Counted from the first letter of the stretch, positions 17,118 to 26,266 are shown. The stretch: DNA of 40,834 bases from Rhizobiales bacterium Ga0077537 (GCA_001464955.1 LNEM01000002.1:1-40834); one strand, 5' to 3'. Program-made: numbers and translations. Notes: generated from the sequence alone by a model not told the origin.

Positions 17118-19028
17118 ATGGCAACCGTGATCGCCGTGCACGGCACGTTTGCGCACAGCACCGCCGTCGACGGCGCGTCCGTATCGCTTGCCCCGGAACA
17201 GCTTCAATGGTGGCAACCGGGCAGCACATTCGATCGCGAACTCCGCGACATGGTGGCGGCCGTTCCCGGTATGGGCAGCGGCACGCTCTCCGTCGTTCCG
17301 TTCGAGTGGAGCGGCGAGAACAGCGAGATCGCCAGGCGCGACGCAGGCAAGAAACTCTACGGTGAACTCGCCGCGCTCGACGCGAAGGGTGAACCCTACT
17401 GCGTGATCGGCCACAGCCATGGCGGGTCCGTGATCAACTGGGCTCTCCTGGAGGCCGCGGCTCGAAAGCAGCGCCTCGACGGTCTGCAGCGCTGGATCAC
17501 CGTCGGCACGCCGTTCGTCAGCATGAAGCGGGAACCGCTTCTGTTCCAGCGGCTGGATCTTTCCAGGAAGGTCGTGTTTGTCGCCTCGATGATGCTGATC
17601 CTGATGTTCCTCGTCTATATCGGCGCCGAGCTGCTGTCGGGACGGCGGATGCTGTTCGGAGCGATGTTCCCGGCCGTACTCGTTGTGACCGGCGTCATGA
17701 TGAGCCTGCCCGTGATCGTATTCTATGCGCTCCTGAAGTACCTGGACGGGCGGTCGCTGCTGCACTACCGAAAACACGTCCGCGAACGCGCCGAATCCGC
17801 CTTCGCCAAGCGCTGGCTGTCCCTGACGCACACCGATGACGAAGCGGTCCAGGGGTTGGCCTTCCTGCCGGGTGCGAAGCTCTCGTTCTTCGACAAGCAC
17901 TTCGCTGTCTCCGCGATCACGACGATCTCGGTTTTCGCGGTGCCGCTTCTCTACCTCGCGATTCTCACCTCGCCGACCCTGATGCTCGGCATCGGCGACT
18001 GGCTGAAGTCTGGCGTCTACGACAGCCAGCCGCATATCGAGGCCGAGGAAGCGCTCCGCTCAGCCCGCGAGCAGTTGCGTGCGGCCCGCCGGGATCGCAG
18101 CGGGATCGGTGGCGCAGTAATCGATCGCCGCGCCCTGTGGCGGGAGTTCCGCGAGATGCGCGAGCGGCTTGCCGAGCGCTACCCCGATCTCCGCGCGGCC
18201 GAAAGGTCGCTGCGCTTCAAGCAGCGCTTCTTCGAGCAGGACGGCGTCCCTTGCGAGGGAGGGCGACTGTGTGGAGCGGGCCGTGACCTCCGCATCAACA
18301 GCGGCTTGCTTCTCCATCTCGTGACGGACGAGCTGTCGTCCGCAATTGGTGGCGAAGAGAGCGAGAACCGCTCGCGCCAGAAGATTATGGAACTGCTCAT
18401 TTCGGCCGTGGTCGTGCCGCTGATCTTTGGCGCCCTCGCGCTTGCACTAATGCTCCTGATCAGGACCCTGGCCCATGGCATCAGCACAGCGACCAGCCAC
18501 GCGCTGAACTCCATCACCAACGCCGAAGTGAAGCGCGCCGCATTCGGCAACGACACGGAAGGCGAGATCGCCATGGGCGCCGTCGACCGGCCCACCTGGA
18601 TATCCGAGTCGCCACCAAGGCTGCCGTCCGGGCTGAGCGCGCTGGTCACCGACTACAGCAATGGCATCGCCACGAAGTCGCTGGCCAAGTTCCGAAGCGC
18701 CATCGGCCAGCTTGCTTCCGCCGAGCCGAAGCATACGGCCGACAGCGCCATCACCACGTATTTCACCTGGAAGGAACTCGTCCACGCGTCGTATTTCGAC
18801 GTCCCCGTGTTCCGCAAGCTCGTGGCCATCAGTCTGTCCCGATGCACCGGATTTGGGGCAACTCCGGGCTTCGAGCGCGATGCCGATTATCGTCGCGCGG
18901 CCCAGTGGCTTTCGGAGATCGAAGGCGCACCGGGCACACCCGCCCCCCCCGCCGCGGCACCGCCCTCCGACGAGGACAAGGCCGCAGTCGCCGCCGTCAT
19001 TGCGTCGACGGTGAAGCAGGAGCCATGA
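17118..19028 (+). CDS. Membrane-anchored lipase-like alpha/beta hydrolase, unknown role
   Basis: 636 residues. The N-terminal 140 residues look like a lipase-type hydrolase: VIAVHGTFAHS (oxyanion strand) and the nucleophile elbow GHSHGG with Ser100. It then has hydrophobic segments at about 152-170, 183-207 and 263-290, a charged helical stretch at about 305-360 that is probably coiled coil, and a fourth TM segment at about 424-449. A soluble domain follows, with an Ala/Pro-rich tail. The catalytic Asp and His could not be placed confidently, so activity is uncertain. GAGGTGGG precedes the ATG. I do not recognise the whole architecture. It is not tightly linked to either neighbour. Confidence 0.65.
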   Translation: MATVIAVHGTFAHSTAVDGASVSLAPEQLQWWQPGSTFDRELRDMVAAVPGMGSGTLSVVPFEWSGENSEIARRDAGKKLYGELAALDAKGEPYCVIGHSHGGSVINWALLEAAARKQRLDGLQRWITVGTPFVSMKREPLLFQRLDLSRKVVFVASMMLILMFLVYIGAELLSGRRMLFGAMFPAVLVVTGVMMSLPVIVFYALLKYLDGRSLLHYRKHVRERAESAFAKRWLSLTHTDDEAVQGLAFLPGAKLSFFDKHFAVSAITTISVFAVPLLYLAILTSPTLMLGIGDWLKSGVYDSQPHIEAEEALRSAREQLRAARRDRSGIGGAVIDRRALWREFREMRERLAERYPDLRAAERSLRFKQRFFEQDGVPCEGGRLCGAGRDLRINSGLLLHLVTDELSSAIGGEESENRSRQKIMELLISAVVVPLIFGALALALMLLIRTLAHGISTATSHALNSITNAEVKRAAFGNDTEGEIAMGAVDRPTWISESPPRLPSGLSALVTDYSNGIATKSLAKFRSAIGQLASAEPKHTADSAITTYFTWKELVHASYFDVPVFRKLVAISLSRCTGFGATPGFERDADYRRAAQWLSEIEGAPGTPAPPAAAPPSDEDKAAVAAVIASTVKQEP

Positions 19029-19062
19029 AGCAGCCGCAGATCCGCCGGGACAGGCTGCGATC

Positions 19063-19836
19063 TCAGCGGCCCGGCGGGACGAAGGCCGCGCTGGTGCCAC
19101 CATCGACCGGAATGACGGCTCCCGTGACGTAGCGCGACTCCGGCGACAACAGGAACGCGATCACGGATGCGACGTCGTCCGGCTCGGCGATGCGCCCGAG
19201 GGGCGATGTGCCACTCGTCTTGTAGCGGGTGTTCGCGCCGGCTGTCATGAAAGGTCGCACCATCGGCGTATCGACGGTTGCCGGCGCGACCGCGTTGATG
19301 AGCACGCCGGCTGCGGCGGCTTCGACGGCCCAGACCTTGGTCAGCGCGATCACGGCTGCCTTGGTCGCCGCATAGGCGCCACTCTCGACCTTGTGCCGAA
19401 ACCCGGCGATCGACGCGAGAAACACGGCGCGTGCGAGATCGCCATTCCGCCCCGCCACCTCGAGCAGCGGCATGGCATGCTTTGCCGTGAGCCACAGCCC
19501 GCGCACATTGACTGCGAAGACGTCGTCGAAGTCCTCGACCGGCATCGTGCTGAGTGGCCCTGTCCGCAGGACGCCGGCCGAGGCGACAAGGCCGTTGAGT
19601 ACGCCTTCGCGCGCGGCGATGTCGGCAAAAGCGGCAGAGATGCCATCCGCCGAAGCGACGTCTGCGGTCACCGTCCGGATCCGCGAAGCGGCCGCATCGC
19701 AGTCCCGCTTGAGCGCATCCAACCCGTCTGCTGCGCGATCGATGGCGATCACCGTCCAGCCATCCCTGGCGAGACGCAATGCGCTGCCTCGCCCGATACC
19801 CGACGCGGCGCCTGTCACGGCAACGACGTTCGACAT
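19063..19836 (-). CDS. Short-chain dehydrogenase/reductase (classical SDR)
   Basis: 257 residues, the usual classical SDR length. Cofactor motif TGAASGIG (8-15), an Asp at the end of beta-2 (AIDRAADG) that favours NAD(H), the NNAG-equivalent ASAGV, and the catalytic Ser142, Tyr155 and Lys159 (YAATK). The C-terminus has the common FLLSPESRYVTGAVIPVDGGTSA. Substrate unknown; annotation transfer from SDRs is unreliable. It is transcribed against both neighbours and converges on the lipase-like gene. Confidence 0.9.
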   Translation of the reverse strand: MSNVVAVTGAASGIGRGSALRLARDGWTVIAIDRAADGLDALKRDCDAAASRIRTVTADVASADGISAAFADIAAREGVLNGLVASAGVLRTGPLSTMPVEDFDDVFAVNVRGLWLTAKHAMPLLEVAGRNGDLARAVFLASIAGFRHKVESGAYAATKAAVIALTKVWAVEAAAAGVLINAVAPATVDTPMVRPFMTAGANTRYKTSGTSPLGRIAEPDDVASVIAFLLSPESRYVTGAVIPVDGGTSAAFVPPGR

Positions 19837-20057
19837 GCGCTGACCTGCCCGTTGATTGACGGCCTCTGATGCGGGAAGTCGAGCCTCCGGAGGCCATCGC
19901 TGTCAAGGTGTCGGCGCGGGAGGCAGAGTCATTTTGTCCGGGGGGCACGTCGGCAACGTGCGGTTCGATCGGCAATCGGCTACAGTTTCGCCGCGAACAC
20001 CGCTTAGCTCTCGCGACACGACAGAGTGGCGGGTCAGCACGGGGATTCCGAGGGGAG

Positions 20058-21980
20058 ATGGCTCAGACTATGGCAGAGGAAGGCGCCCGCGTGCCGATGT
20101 CGCCGGGACTCCAGGCGACGCTGCTGCGAGCGCGCGAATATGCCGCCAGTCAGACCCATGCGTTCGTCACGCTGGAGCACCTTCTGCTCGCCCTGACCGA
20201 GGACGCAGATGCGGCGCAGGTTCTCGAAGCTTGCACCGTCGACCTGGCGCGCCTGCGCCACGACGTGGCGGGCCACCTGGGTAGCCAGACCGAGCGTGCA
20301 GCACCGGGCACGCCCGGTGCGCCGGCGATCTCTCCCGCACTGACGCAGGTCCTGAAGTACGCGACGCTAGCCGCACAGCAGGGCCGGCGCACGAGCATCG
20401 ATGGCGCGATCGTGCTCGCCGCGCTCGTCGGAGACGGCCGCAGCATGGCTGCAAGCTTTCTCAAGGCACAGGGCCTCACGTTCGACGCGGCCATCCGCGC
20501 CTTGCGCGAGGCCGCCGCTGGACCGGTTGCGGCCCCGCCTCAGCAAGCGGCGTCCCCCAAGTTCGACGAGATGCCGCCGATCGACAGGCAGCCGGTTGCC
20601 ATGGCCGGCGATCCGTCTGCGCTCGATCCGCAAGACGCTCACGCCGGGACGACCGCGCAGGCGGAACAGATTCTGGCTCGCGCCCGTGAGCGTATCGAAA
20701 ATCGCAGTCTCCGAACGGAACCCGGCGTTCGTCCGTCAGGCATCGCCAATCGCCCATCGGCGGAGGCGGCACCGGTTGCAGGCCAGCAGCCGACCGGAAA
20801 TTGGCCCCCACCGGATGCATCACCGTTGCCGAGCATCCGGCAACCTTTGCCTGATCACCGTCCGGAGGAGCCGATTGCGTCAAACGTGCCGGAACCCGCA
20901 GCGTCGGGGCCGCGGCACGGCGAGCCTCCTCGGCCCCATGTGAACGGCGATGCATCGCCTGTCATGTCTCATTCTGACATGGCCCCGAGGTCCGGGATCG
21001 CCAGCCAGAAAACACCGCCGAGTCAGGCCCATCAGTCCCCCCTCTCGAGTCCCGGGGCGCACCCGCCGCACGAGCCGTCGGCCCATCCCCCCCAGCGTCC
21101 GTCCGCACCGGCGCCTCGGACACAGGGCGCACCACCACCGCTGTCGTTGGGAAGGCCACAGTCGCCACCACTCCCCCCGCGTATGCCCGCACCGGCGCAG
21201 CAGCCGACGGTCGAGCGCACGCAAGAGCCGACCCGCCCCCCATGGCCGGAGCCCACGGCTCTGCCATTCGGCGCGCCCTCGCCGCCACCTCAGTCCAATC
21301 CGCCTGCATCCTGGCGACCGCGCAACGAAGCGCCGATGCCCCCGCCGTCTTTCGGGAATGTGCCCCCGTCCGCATATCCTCCGGCATCTGGTGCCCCGTA
21401 TGCTCCCGATACCGACCGTTACCCGCAACGCCCGCCGCAGGCGGCGGTCGACAACTCGCAAATCTCACATTCGATTCCAGCCCGCTTGCGCCAAGGCCGC
21501 CCTCAAGTGGTGGAGATCCGGATCGAGCGGCCCCCACTGACCGACACCGGATCATCGGCCCGCCCCCACGCGATGCGCGCCGAGATCGTCGCCGCGCGCG
21601 CCATATCCGTTCGGCTCCGGTCCGGTTCGGGCCGGTTCTCGATCGAGGCCCTGTCTCCCGAGACGCAATGGGACCAGAACGGCGCCCCCGGATCGGCGCG
21701 GCTCGCCAGTGAAGCTGCGGTTTGGAGGTTCTCCGTCACGCCATTGCAGGCGGGGACGCGGACGCTCAACCTTTCGGTCGCGGCTCGAACCCTGGGCGCC
21801 GACGGCGTGCTGGCCGAAACCCAACTTCCTGATCAGGCGTACGAGGTGCGGGTGTCCACCGAGTACGTCCGGAAGCTCACGCGGGTCGCTCAGTTCATCG
21901 CCGCAGCCTTGGCCGGCGCCAGCGTGCTGAAGGTGCTCGAGACATTGCTCCGCGTCGATCTGCTGTGGTTCTTGCGCTGA
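20058..21980 (+). CDS. Clp N-domain protein with long proline-rich linker, no AAA+ module
   Basis: 640 residues from the ATG at 20058 (AGGGGAG abuts it; an ATG at 20070 or 20097 is possible, and the frame is open back to 19869). Residues 15-75 and 92-153 are two repeats of the Clp N-terminal type: SPGLQATLLRAREYAASQTHAFVTLEHLLLAL-like, then SPALTQVLKYATLAAQQGR with a similar follow-on. In ClpA/ClpB this domain binds adaptors or substrates. No Walker motifs follow. Residues about 155-470 are Pro/Ala/Ser/Gln-rich and surely disordered. Residues 473-640 look like a beta-rich domain with an AVWRFSVTPLQAGTRTLNLSV segment, followed by a hydrophobic C-terminal helix that may anchor it to the membrane. 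Function unknown. Confidence 0.7.
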   Translation: MAQTMAEEGARVPMSPGLQATLLRAREYAASQTHAFVTLEHLLLALTEDADAAQVLEACTVDLARLRHDVAGHLGSQTERAAPGTPGAPAISPALTQVLKYATLAAQQGRRTSIDGAIVLAALVGDGRSMAASFLKAQGLTFDAAIRALREAAAGPVAAPPQQAASPKFDEMPPIDRQPVAMAGDPSALDPQDAHAGTTAQAEQILARARERIENRSLRTEPGVRPSGIANRPSAEAAPVAGQQPTGNWPPPDASPLPSIRQPLPDHRPEEPIASNVPEPAASGPRHGEPPRPHVNGDASPVMSHSDMAPRSGIASQKTPPSQAHQSPLSSPGAHPPHEPSAHPPQRPSAPAPRTQGAPPPLSLGRPQSPPLPPRMPAPAQQPTVERTQEPTRPPWPEPTALPFGAPSPPPQSNPPASWRPRNEAPMPPPSFGNVPPSAYPPASGAPYAPDTDRYPQRPPQAAVDNSQISHSIPARLRQGRPQVVEIRIERPPLTDTGSSARPHAMRAEIVAARAISVRLRSGSGRFSIEALSPETQWDQNGAPGSARLASEAAVWRFSVTPLQAGTRTLNLSVAARTLGADGVLAETQLPDQAYEVRVSTEYVRKLTRVAQFIAAALAGASVLKVLETLLRVDLLWFLR

Positions 21981-22116
21981 GGCCGCCCGCGCCGACGGAG
22001 CCTGACCCTGCCACGTGGCGAGCGTCACACCCGGTAGCCAGCGCCGCCCGGCCTTGCTAGCGTCCTCGCCGAGCCGAAGCGCCCGAGAGCGCCGGCCTTA
22101 GCCGAGGAGACGATCC

Positions 22117-22428
22117 ATGATCCACGTCATCGCCATCATTACCGCCAAGCCGGGCATGCGCGACGCCGTCCTGAAGGAATTCCGCGCCAACATGCCGGCA
22201 GTTCATGCCGAGAAGGGCTGCATCGAATACGGCCCGGCGATCGACGCCGAGGGCATGGGCGCCATCCAGACCGCGTTCGGGGCTGATACCTTTGTCGTCA
22301 TCGAGAAGTGGGCGACCATGGACGACCTGAAGGCCCATGGCGCGGCACCACACATGAAGACCTATGCCGGCAAGGTGAAGGACATGCTGGCCAACCGCGT
22401 CATTCACGTCCTCACGCCGGCCTCCTGA
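22117..22428 (+). CDS. ABM-domain (antibiotic biosynthesis monooxygenase/YgiN-like) protein
   Basis: 103 residues, one ferredoxin-like dimeric alpha-beta barrel domain. The pattern [21 protein letters not shown], then [12 protein letters not shown] and [17 protein letters not shown], fits the ABM family, whose members include quinol monooxygenase YgiN and haem-degrading enzymes. Most have no known substrate. GAGGAG lies 7 bases before the ATG. The stop is 13 bases before the selB start, so the two are probably co-transcribed, though a functional link is not obvious. Confidence 0.85.
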   Translation: MIHVIAIITAKPGMRDAVLKEFRANMPAVHAEKGCIEYGPAIDAEGMGAIQTAFGADTFVVIEKWATMDDLKAHGAAPHMKTYAGKVKDMLANRVIHVLTPAS

Positions 22429-22441
22429 GGCGGCTGACGCC

Positions 22442-24370
22442 ATGATCGTCGGTACTGCCGGCCACATCGACCACGGCAAGACGCTGCTCGTCAAAGCCCT
22501 GACCGGGGTCGACTGTGATCGCCTGAAGGAGGAGAAGGCTCGCGGCATCACGATCGAGCTCGGCTTCGCCTATCAGGCGTTGCCGGGTGGCGGCACGCTC
22601 GGGTTCGTCGATGTGCCCGGGCACGAACGCTTCGTGCACACCATGCTGGCGGGCGCGGCCTCGATCGACTTCGTGATGCTGGTCGTGGCCGCCGACGACG
22701 GCGTCATGCCCCAGACCCGCGAGCATCTCCAGATCCTCGATCTGCTCGGCCTCGGCGAAGGCCTGATCGTCATCAACAAATGCGATCTGGTCGATGCAGC
22801 GCGCCGCGCCGAGGTCGCATCCGAGATCCGTGCAGCCCTCGCAGGAACCTGTCTGGCGGCCGCAGACATCCTGGAAGTTTCGGCAGCCACCGGCGACGGT
22901 GTCGACGCGCTTCGCGAACGACTGGTCGAAGAAGCCGAGAGCCGACCGGAGCGCGCGCGGCGTGGGGCCTTCCGCATGGCGATCGACCGCGCCTTCACGG
23001 TCGCGGGAGCCGGGACGGTCGTGACCGGTGTCGTCGTATCCGGGGCCGTCGCACTCGGCGAGACCGTCCTCGCGCACCCGTCGGGCGCCACGGCTCGCGT
23101 GCGCCAGATCCATGCCCTGGGAAAACCGGCCGAGCGTGGCCTCTCCGGCGAGCGCGTCGCGCTCAACCTTGCCGGCATCGATCGCAATGTCCTTCAGCGC
23201 GGCAACTGGCTGACGGCCGAAGGCCAACGCCTGACGAGCCGCCGCTTCGACGCTCGCCTTCGCCTGCTCGCAAGCGAACCCCGCCCGCTCCGCACCTGGA
23301 CACCCGTCCACCTCCACGTCGCGACGAGCAGCGTCGAAGCCCGCGTCGTCGTGCTCGACGGGGAAGCGCTGGCACCGGGGACCGAGGCGCTCGTCCAGAT
23401 CGTGATCGACGAGGCGCTCCCCGTTCGCACCGCCGACCGCATCGTCTTGCGCGATGCCGCTGCCGAACGCACGATCGGCGGCGGTGCGATCATCGATCCG
23501 GCAGCACCCCAGCGGTTCCGCCGCACGCCCGAGCGGCTGGAGCTGCTCCACGCGCTCGACGTGCCCGATGCGACCACCGCCCTCGTCGATCTCCTGAGCC
23601 TCGCGCCGGGCCTCGTCGACGTCACCGCGCTCGTCGAGAGCCGCGGCCTCTCGACCACCGAGCAGGAGGAGCTGGCAGCCGATGCGAAGGCGACGTTCGT
23701 CGAAAGCGACGGCCGACGCTATGCAGCCGATCCCGATACGCTCGATCGCTGGAGTACGGCCATCGAGGCGCATCTGGCGACCTTCCACGCCGCGAGTCCG
23801 GAGCGGCCCGGCATGGCCGAGGACAAGCTCCGCCTTCTGTTCGTGCCGCGCCTGCCGAGACCTGCCTTCCGGGCTGCCCTGCTGATGTTGGCGCTGCGCG
23901 AGCGCGTGGTCGTCCAGGGCGGGCTCGTCCGCCTCGCCAGCCATTCGTCGAGCCTCGGAGCGGCCGATCAGAAGCTCTGGGAGCGATTTGAGAAAGCGCT
24001 CGACGGCGAGGGACGCTATCGACCGCCGCAGGTTCGCGAATTGGCGGAGTTGACGGGCCAGCCGATCACCACCGTTCGCAAACTCATGAAGACGATGGCG
24101 CGCCTCGGCGCCGTCGTGGAGGTAGCGACGGACCGCTTCTTCCTCCGTCCGGCGCTCGTCGAACTCGGCCACATGGCCGGCGATCTCGCCGCCGCCAGCG
24201 AAACTCGTACCTTTTCCGCCGCCGAGTTTCGCGACCGCGCCGGCTCTGGCCGCAACGTCGGCATCCAGATCCTGGAGCACTTCGACCGACGCGGCCTGAC
24301 GCTGCGCCAGGGCGACGTGCGAAAGGTCGTCAAGGACCCCGCTGTGGTGTTCGGCGACCGGCTGGGCTGA
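22442..24370 (+). CDS. selB: Selenocysteine-specific elongation factor SelB
   Basis: 642 residues. A GTPase that brings Sec-tRNA(Sec) to the ribosome at UGA codons marked by a SECIS hairpin. The N-terminal EF-Tu-like domain opens [14 protein letters not shown] (P-loop 7-14), then [10 protein letters not shown] (switch I), DVPGHERFV (switch II) and NKCD. The C-terminal third has winged-helix repeats (the SECIS-binding part), seen in [19 protein letters not shown] and [19 protein letters not shown]. Full length for the family. No selA, selD or tRNA-Sec gene was found nearby. No selenoprotein with an in-frame UGA was recognised in the window. Confidence 0.93.
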   Translation: MIVGTAGHIDHGKTLLVKALTGVDCDRLKEEKARGITIELGFAYQALPGGGTLGFVDVPGHERFVHTMLAGAASIDFVMLVVAADDGVMPQTREHLQILDLLGLGEGLIVINKCDLVDAARRAEVASEIRAALAGTCLAAADILEVSAATGDGVDALRERLVEEAESRPERARRGAFRMAIDRAFTVAGAGTVVTGVVVSGAVALGETVLAHPSGATARVRQIHALGKPAERGLSGERVALNLAGIDRNVLQRGNWLTAEGQRLTSRRFDARLRLLASEPRPLRTWTPVHLHVATSSVEARVVVLDGEALAPGTEALVQIVIDEALPVRTADRIVLRDAAAERTIGGGAIIDPAAPQRFRRTPERLELLHALDVPDATTALVDLLSLAPGLVDVTALVESRGLSTTEQEELAADAKATFVESDGRRYAADPDTLDRWSTAIEAHLATFHAASPERPGMAEDKLRLLFVPRLPRPAFRAALLMLALRERVVVQGGLVRLASHSSSLGAADQKLWERFEKALDGEGRYRPPQVRELAELTGQPITTVRKLMKTMARLGAVVEVATDRFFLRPALVELGHMAGDLAAASETRTFSAAEFRDRAGSGRNVGIQILEHFDRRGLTLRQGDVRKVVKDPAVVFGDRLG

Positions 24371-24520
24371 GGCACTCTTCGTCACCTGGCGGGGACGTTT
24401 TGAAAAAAAACGCGTCATACGAATAAAACGAATAGACGACAACCCAACACCCTCTTATGAGATGCGCCCGTGAATGACGGGGCGGACATCTGCTCGTGTC
24501 GTCTTCGAGAGGGTAACTGG

Positions 24521-24955
24521 ATGCTTCTGGTGCCGACGTATGTCGCGCAAAGTCCGATTGCGGGTTTCGGACTTTACGCAGCCGAGCCGATCCCGGCCGG
24601 AACCGTGTGGTGGAAGTTCGTCGAGGGTTTCGACAAGGTGCTGACACCGGCGGAGGTGGAAGCGCTCCCACCTCTGGCAAAGCAGCACGTCACCACATAC
24701 GCCTATCTTTGGAAGGGCTGCTGGATCCACTGTGCGGACCACGCGATCTTCACCAACCACTCCGACCACCCCAACTCCTACGGCGTTTATCCGAACGCCG
24801 ACGTGTTCGGCTGGTCGGTCGCCAAGCGCGACATCGCGCGCGGCGAAGAGATCACCGAGGACTACCGCACCTTCTGTGACGATTGGCAGAGCTACCCGTT
24901 CCTTGTGCATCTGACCAACGGAGCAGCGCCTGTCCAGATCGGCGTTACGGTCTGA
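24521..24955 (+). CDS. Small SET-domain protein
   Basis: 144 residues, almost entirely a SET domain: a SPIAGFGLYAAEPIPAGTVWW opening, the NHSDHPN motif (equivalent to NHSCxPN) that helps form the SAM pocket, and ARGEEITEDYRTFC (equivalent to GEELTxDY). Eukaryotic relatives methylate protein lysines. Bacterial stand-alone SET proteins are thinly distributed and their substrates are mostly unknown. The post-SET cysteines are missing. The ATG at 24521 has GAGAGGG 7 bases upstream; a start at 24470 would add 17 residues without a good ribosome-binding site. It follows selB after an A-rich 150-base gap. Confidence 0.8.
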   Translation: MLLVPTYVAQSPIAGFGLYAAEPIPAGTVWWKFVEGFDKVLTPAEVEALPPLAKQHVTTYAYLWKGCWIHCADHAIFTNHSDHPNSYGVYPNADVFGWSVAKRDIARGEEITEDYRTFCDDWQSYPFLVHLTNGAAPVQIGVTV

Positions 24956-25099
24956 TCGACGGTTTTTGTCAGCGGCGGGGGAAACCTCGCCGTTGCCGTG
25001 ATTGAAGTCTGCGTTGCCCGGCACAGTGCAAAGCCGAGGGCAGCCAGCGTGTTATTTACGTTCGTTTCTACCTGTGGTGGCCTGCCGCAAAATGACGGA

Positions 25100-25117
25100 G
25101 CGGCCCGATTGGGCCGC
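25100..25117 (-). terminator. Hairpin downstream of the His-rich protein gene
   Basis: GCGGCCC (25100-25106) pairs with GGGCCGC (25111-25117) around GATT. Read on the minus strand it is followed by TCCGTCATTTT, a weak T-rich run. It lies about 50 bases past the stop at 25166 and is the most likely terminator there. On the plus strand it could also stop read-through from the SET gene. Confidence 0.55.
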
Positions 25118-25165
25118 CCCGCAAAGATGTTTTCATGTGTTTGAGCCGGCGCCCGGGGCGATTGA

Positions 25166-25984
25166 TCAGCAGCGCTCGCCGTGCGCCTTGTGCACGGGCC
25201 GTACGAACGAGTGGCCGTGCTTCACGATGACCCGCTCCGCGACGTACTCGATGACCGGCTTGTGGTAGATCTTCTCGATCGAGGCAGGCTTGGCGACGTA
25301 CCTCTCGACACGGGTCTCGTAGACCGGCTGGTGATAGATCTTGTGGGCCTTGGCCGGCGTCACGAGCACCCGGAAGGCTTCGGTCTTGAAGACGGCGGGG
25401 ATCGTCTCGACGGTCTGCTTGCCCGGCTCCACCAGCTTCTGCGACGCTTGCGTCACGTACTTCTGATGTCCGTAGCCATCCGACACCTTCGTGGCGACTT
25501 TCTCGGTCTCGTAGACCGCCGACGTCGTGCGAACCACCTTCCGCTCCGGCTCGACCTGCACCTGTCGGGTCCGCTCCTCGTACACCGCCGGCTCGATCCG
25601 CTCTTCCCAGCGACCGGGAGTCACGAGGAACTTCACTTCGCGCTCGGCATAGACGGCTGCGATCTGCCGCTCTTCCCAGCGACCGGCAACCTTCTCGACG
25701 GCCCGGCGGACCGTACCGTAGACGTCGGGAGCCTTCACCGTCTCGTAGCAGACATGAGCCTGGTGGCCGTGGCCGGCGTGCTTATGGCCATGCTGGTGGC
25801 CGTAACCCTGGGCCTGATGCCGACCGTGGCCGTACCGATGAGACTGATGCTGGCCATGGCCATGGGCCTGGACGTGATGCTTGCCGTGGCCGTGGCCGTG
25901 GCCCTGTGCCGAAGCACCTCCGACCAGCGCCGCCGTTGCGATCAGAACACCGCCGACCGCGGCCATCGTCTTGTTGATCGACAT
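25166..25984 (-). CDS. Secreted His-rich protein with PAVYxT-type repeats
   Basis: 272 residues. A clear signal peptide (hydrophobic core to residue 24, cleavage after GGASA near 26) is followed by a block at 27-77 with 18 histidines in about 50 residues, mostly HGH and GH units. That block should bind divalent metals. Residues 83-265 are about six degenerate units of 20-30 residues around the pattern (P/A)VYExxxxxVxVxP, often ending in a KIYH-like tail. Only two cysteines are present, Cys79 and the last residue, Cys272. No catalytic domain is seen. Likely periplasmic or surface; metal storage or buffering is my inference. The promoter at 26040-26068 drives it. Confidence 0.75.
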   Translation of the reverse strand: MSINKTMAAVGGVLIATAALVGGASAQGHGHGHGKHHVQAHGHGQHQSHRYGHGRHQAQGYGHQHGHKHAGHGHQAHVCYETVKAPDVYGTVRRAVEKVAGRWEERQIAAVYAEREVKFLVTPGRWEERIEPAVYEERTRQVQVEPERKVVRTTSAVYETEKVATKVSDGYGHQKYVTQASQKLVEPGKQTVETIPAVFKTEAFRVLVTPAKAHKIYHQPVYETRVERYVAKPASIEKIYHKPVIEYVAERVIVKHGHSFVRPVHKAHGERC

Positions 25985-26039
25985 CTCGTCTCTCCTGCGG
26001 GTTCTCGGGTTTGGCGCCTCGCGCCGTCTGATGGGTTAT

Positions 26040-26068
26040 TTATAATACCGATCGTTTCGTTTTGTAAA
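26040..26068 (-). promoter_or_regulatory. Predicted sigma-70 promoter of the His-rich protein gene
   Basis: On the minus strand TTTACA (26068-26063) and TTATAA (26045-26040) are 17 bases apart, in an AT-rich island within GC-rich DNA. The start codon at 25984 is about 55 bases from the -10. No operator was recognised. The rest of the 282-base gap (25985-26266) contains the terminator of the downstream dehydrogenase gene. Confidence 0.6.
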
Positions 26069-26160
26069 TAGCACCGTTCAATTTGACGATCACGAGTTCG
26101 TAAGGGTGGCGATCGTCATGTTCAGAGGCGTCCTCCAGGCGCACGGATCGTGCAGAAACG

Positions 26161-26193
26161 AAAACGGGCGCCCCGCTGACCGTGGGGCGCCCG
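26161..26193 (-). terminator. Rho-independent terminator after formaldehyde dehydrogenase
   Basis: CGGGCGCCCC (26165-26174) pairs perfectly over 10 bp with GGGGCGCCCG (26184-26193) around 9 bases. On the minus strand the stem is followed by TTTTCGTTTC. It lies about 75 bases past the dehydrogenase stop. Confidence 0.88.
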
Positions 26194-26266
26194 CTGCTCT
26201 GGTGTGCCGTCTCAAATCTGCTGATCACACCGAACGGCTCAGCCGCCGGGGGTGTGCCATCGAGGT

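Noticed and set aside
22412-24442. 676-codon open frame on the minus strand opposite selB
   Set aside because: It mirrors selB codon by codon, a common artefact in GC-rich DNA. It has no recognisable motif, and SelB is certain.
24371-24520. A tRNA-Sec gene next to selB
   Set aside because: I looked for a long acceptor stem, a UCA anticodon loop and a T-loop and found no cloverleaf.
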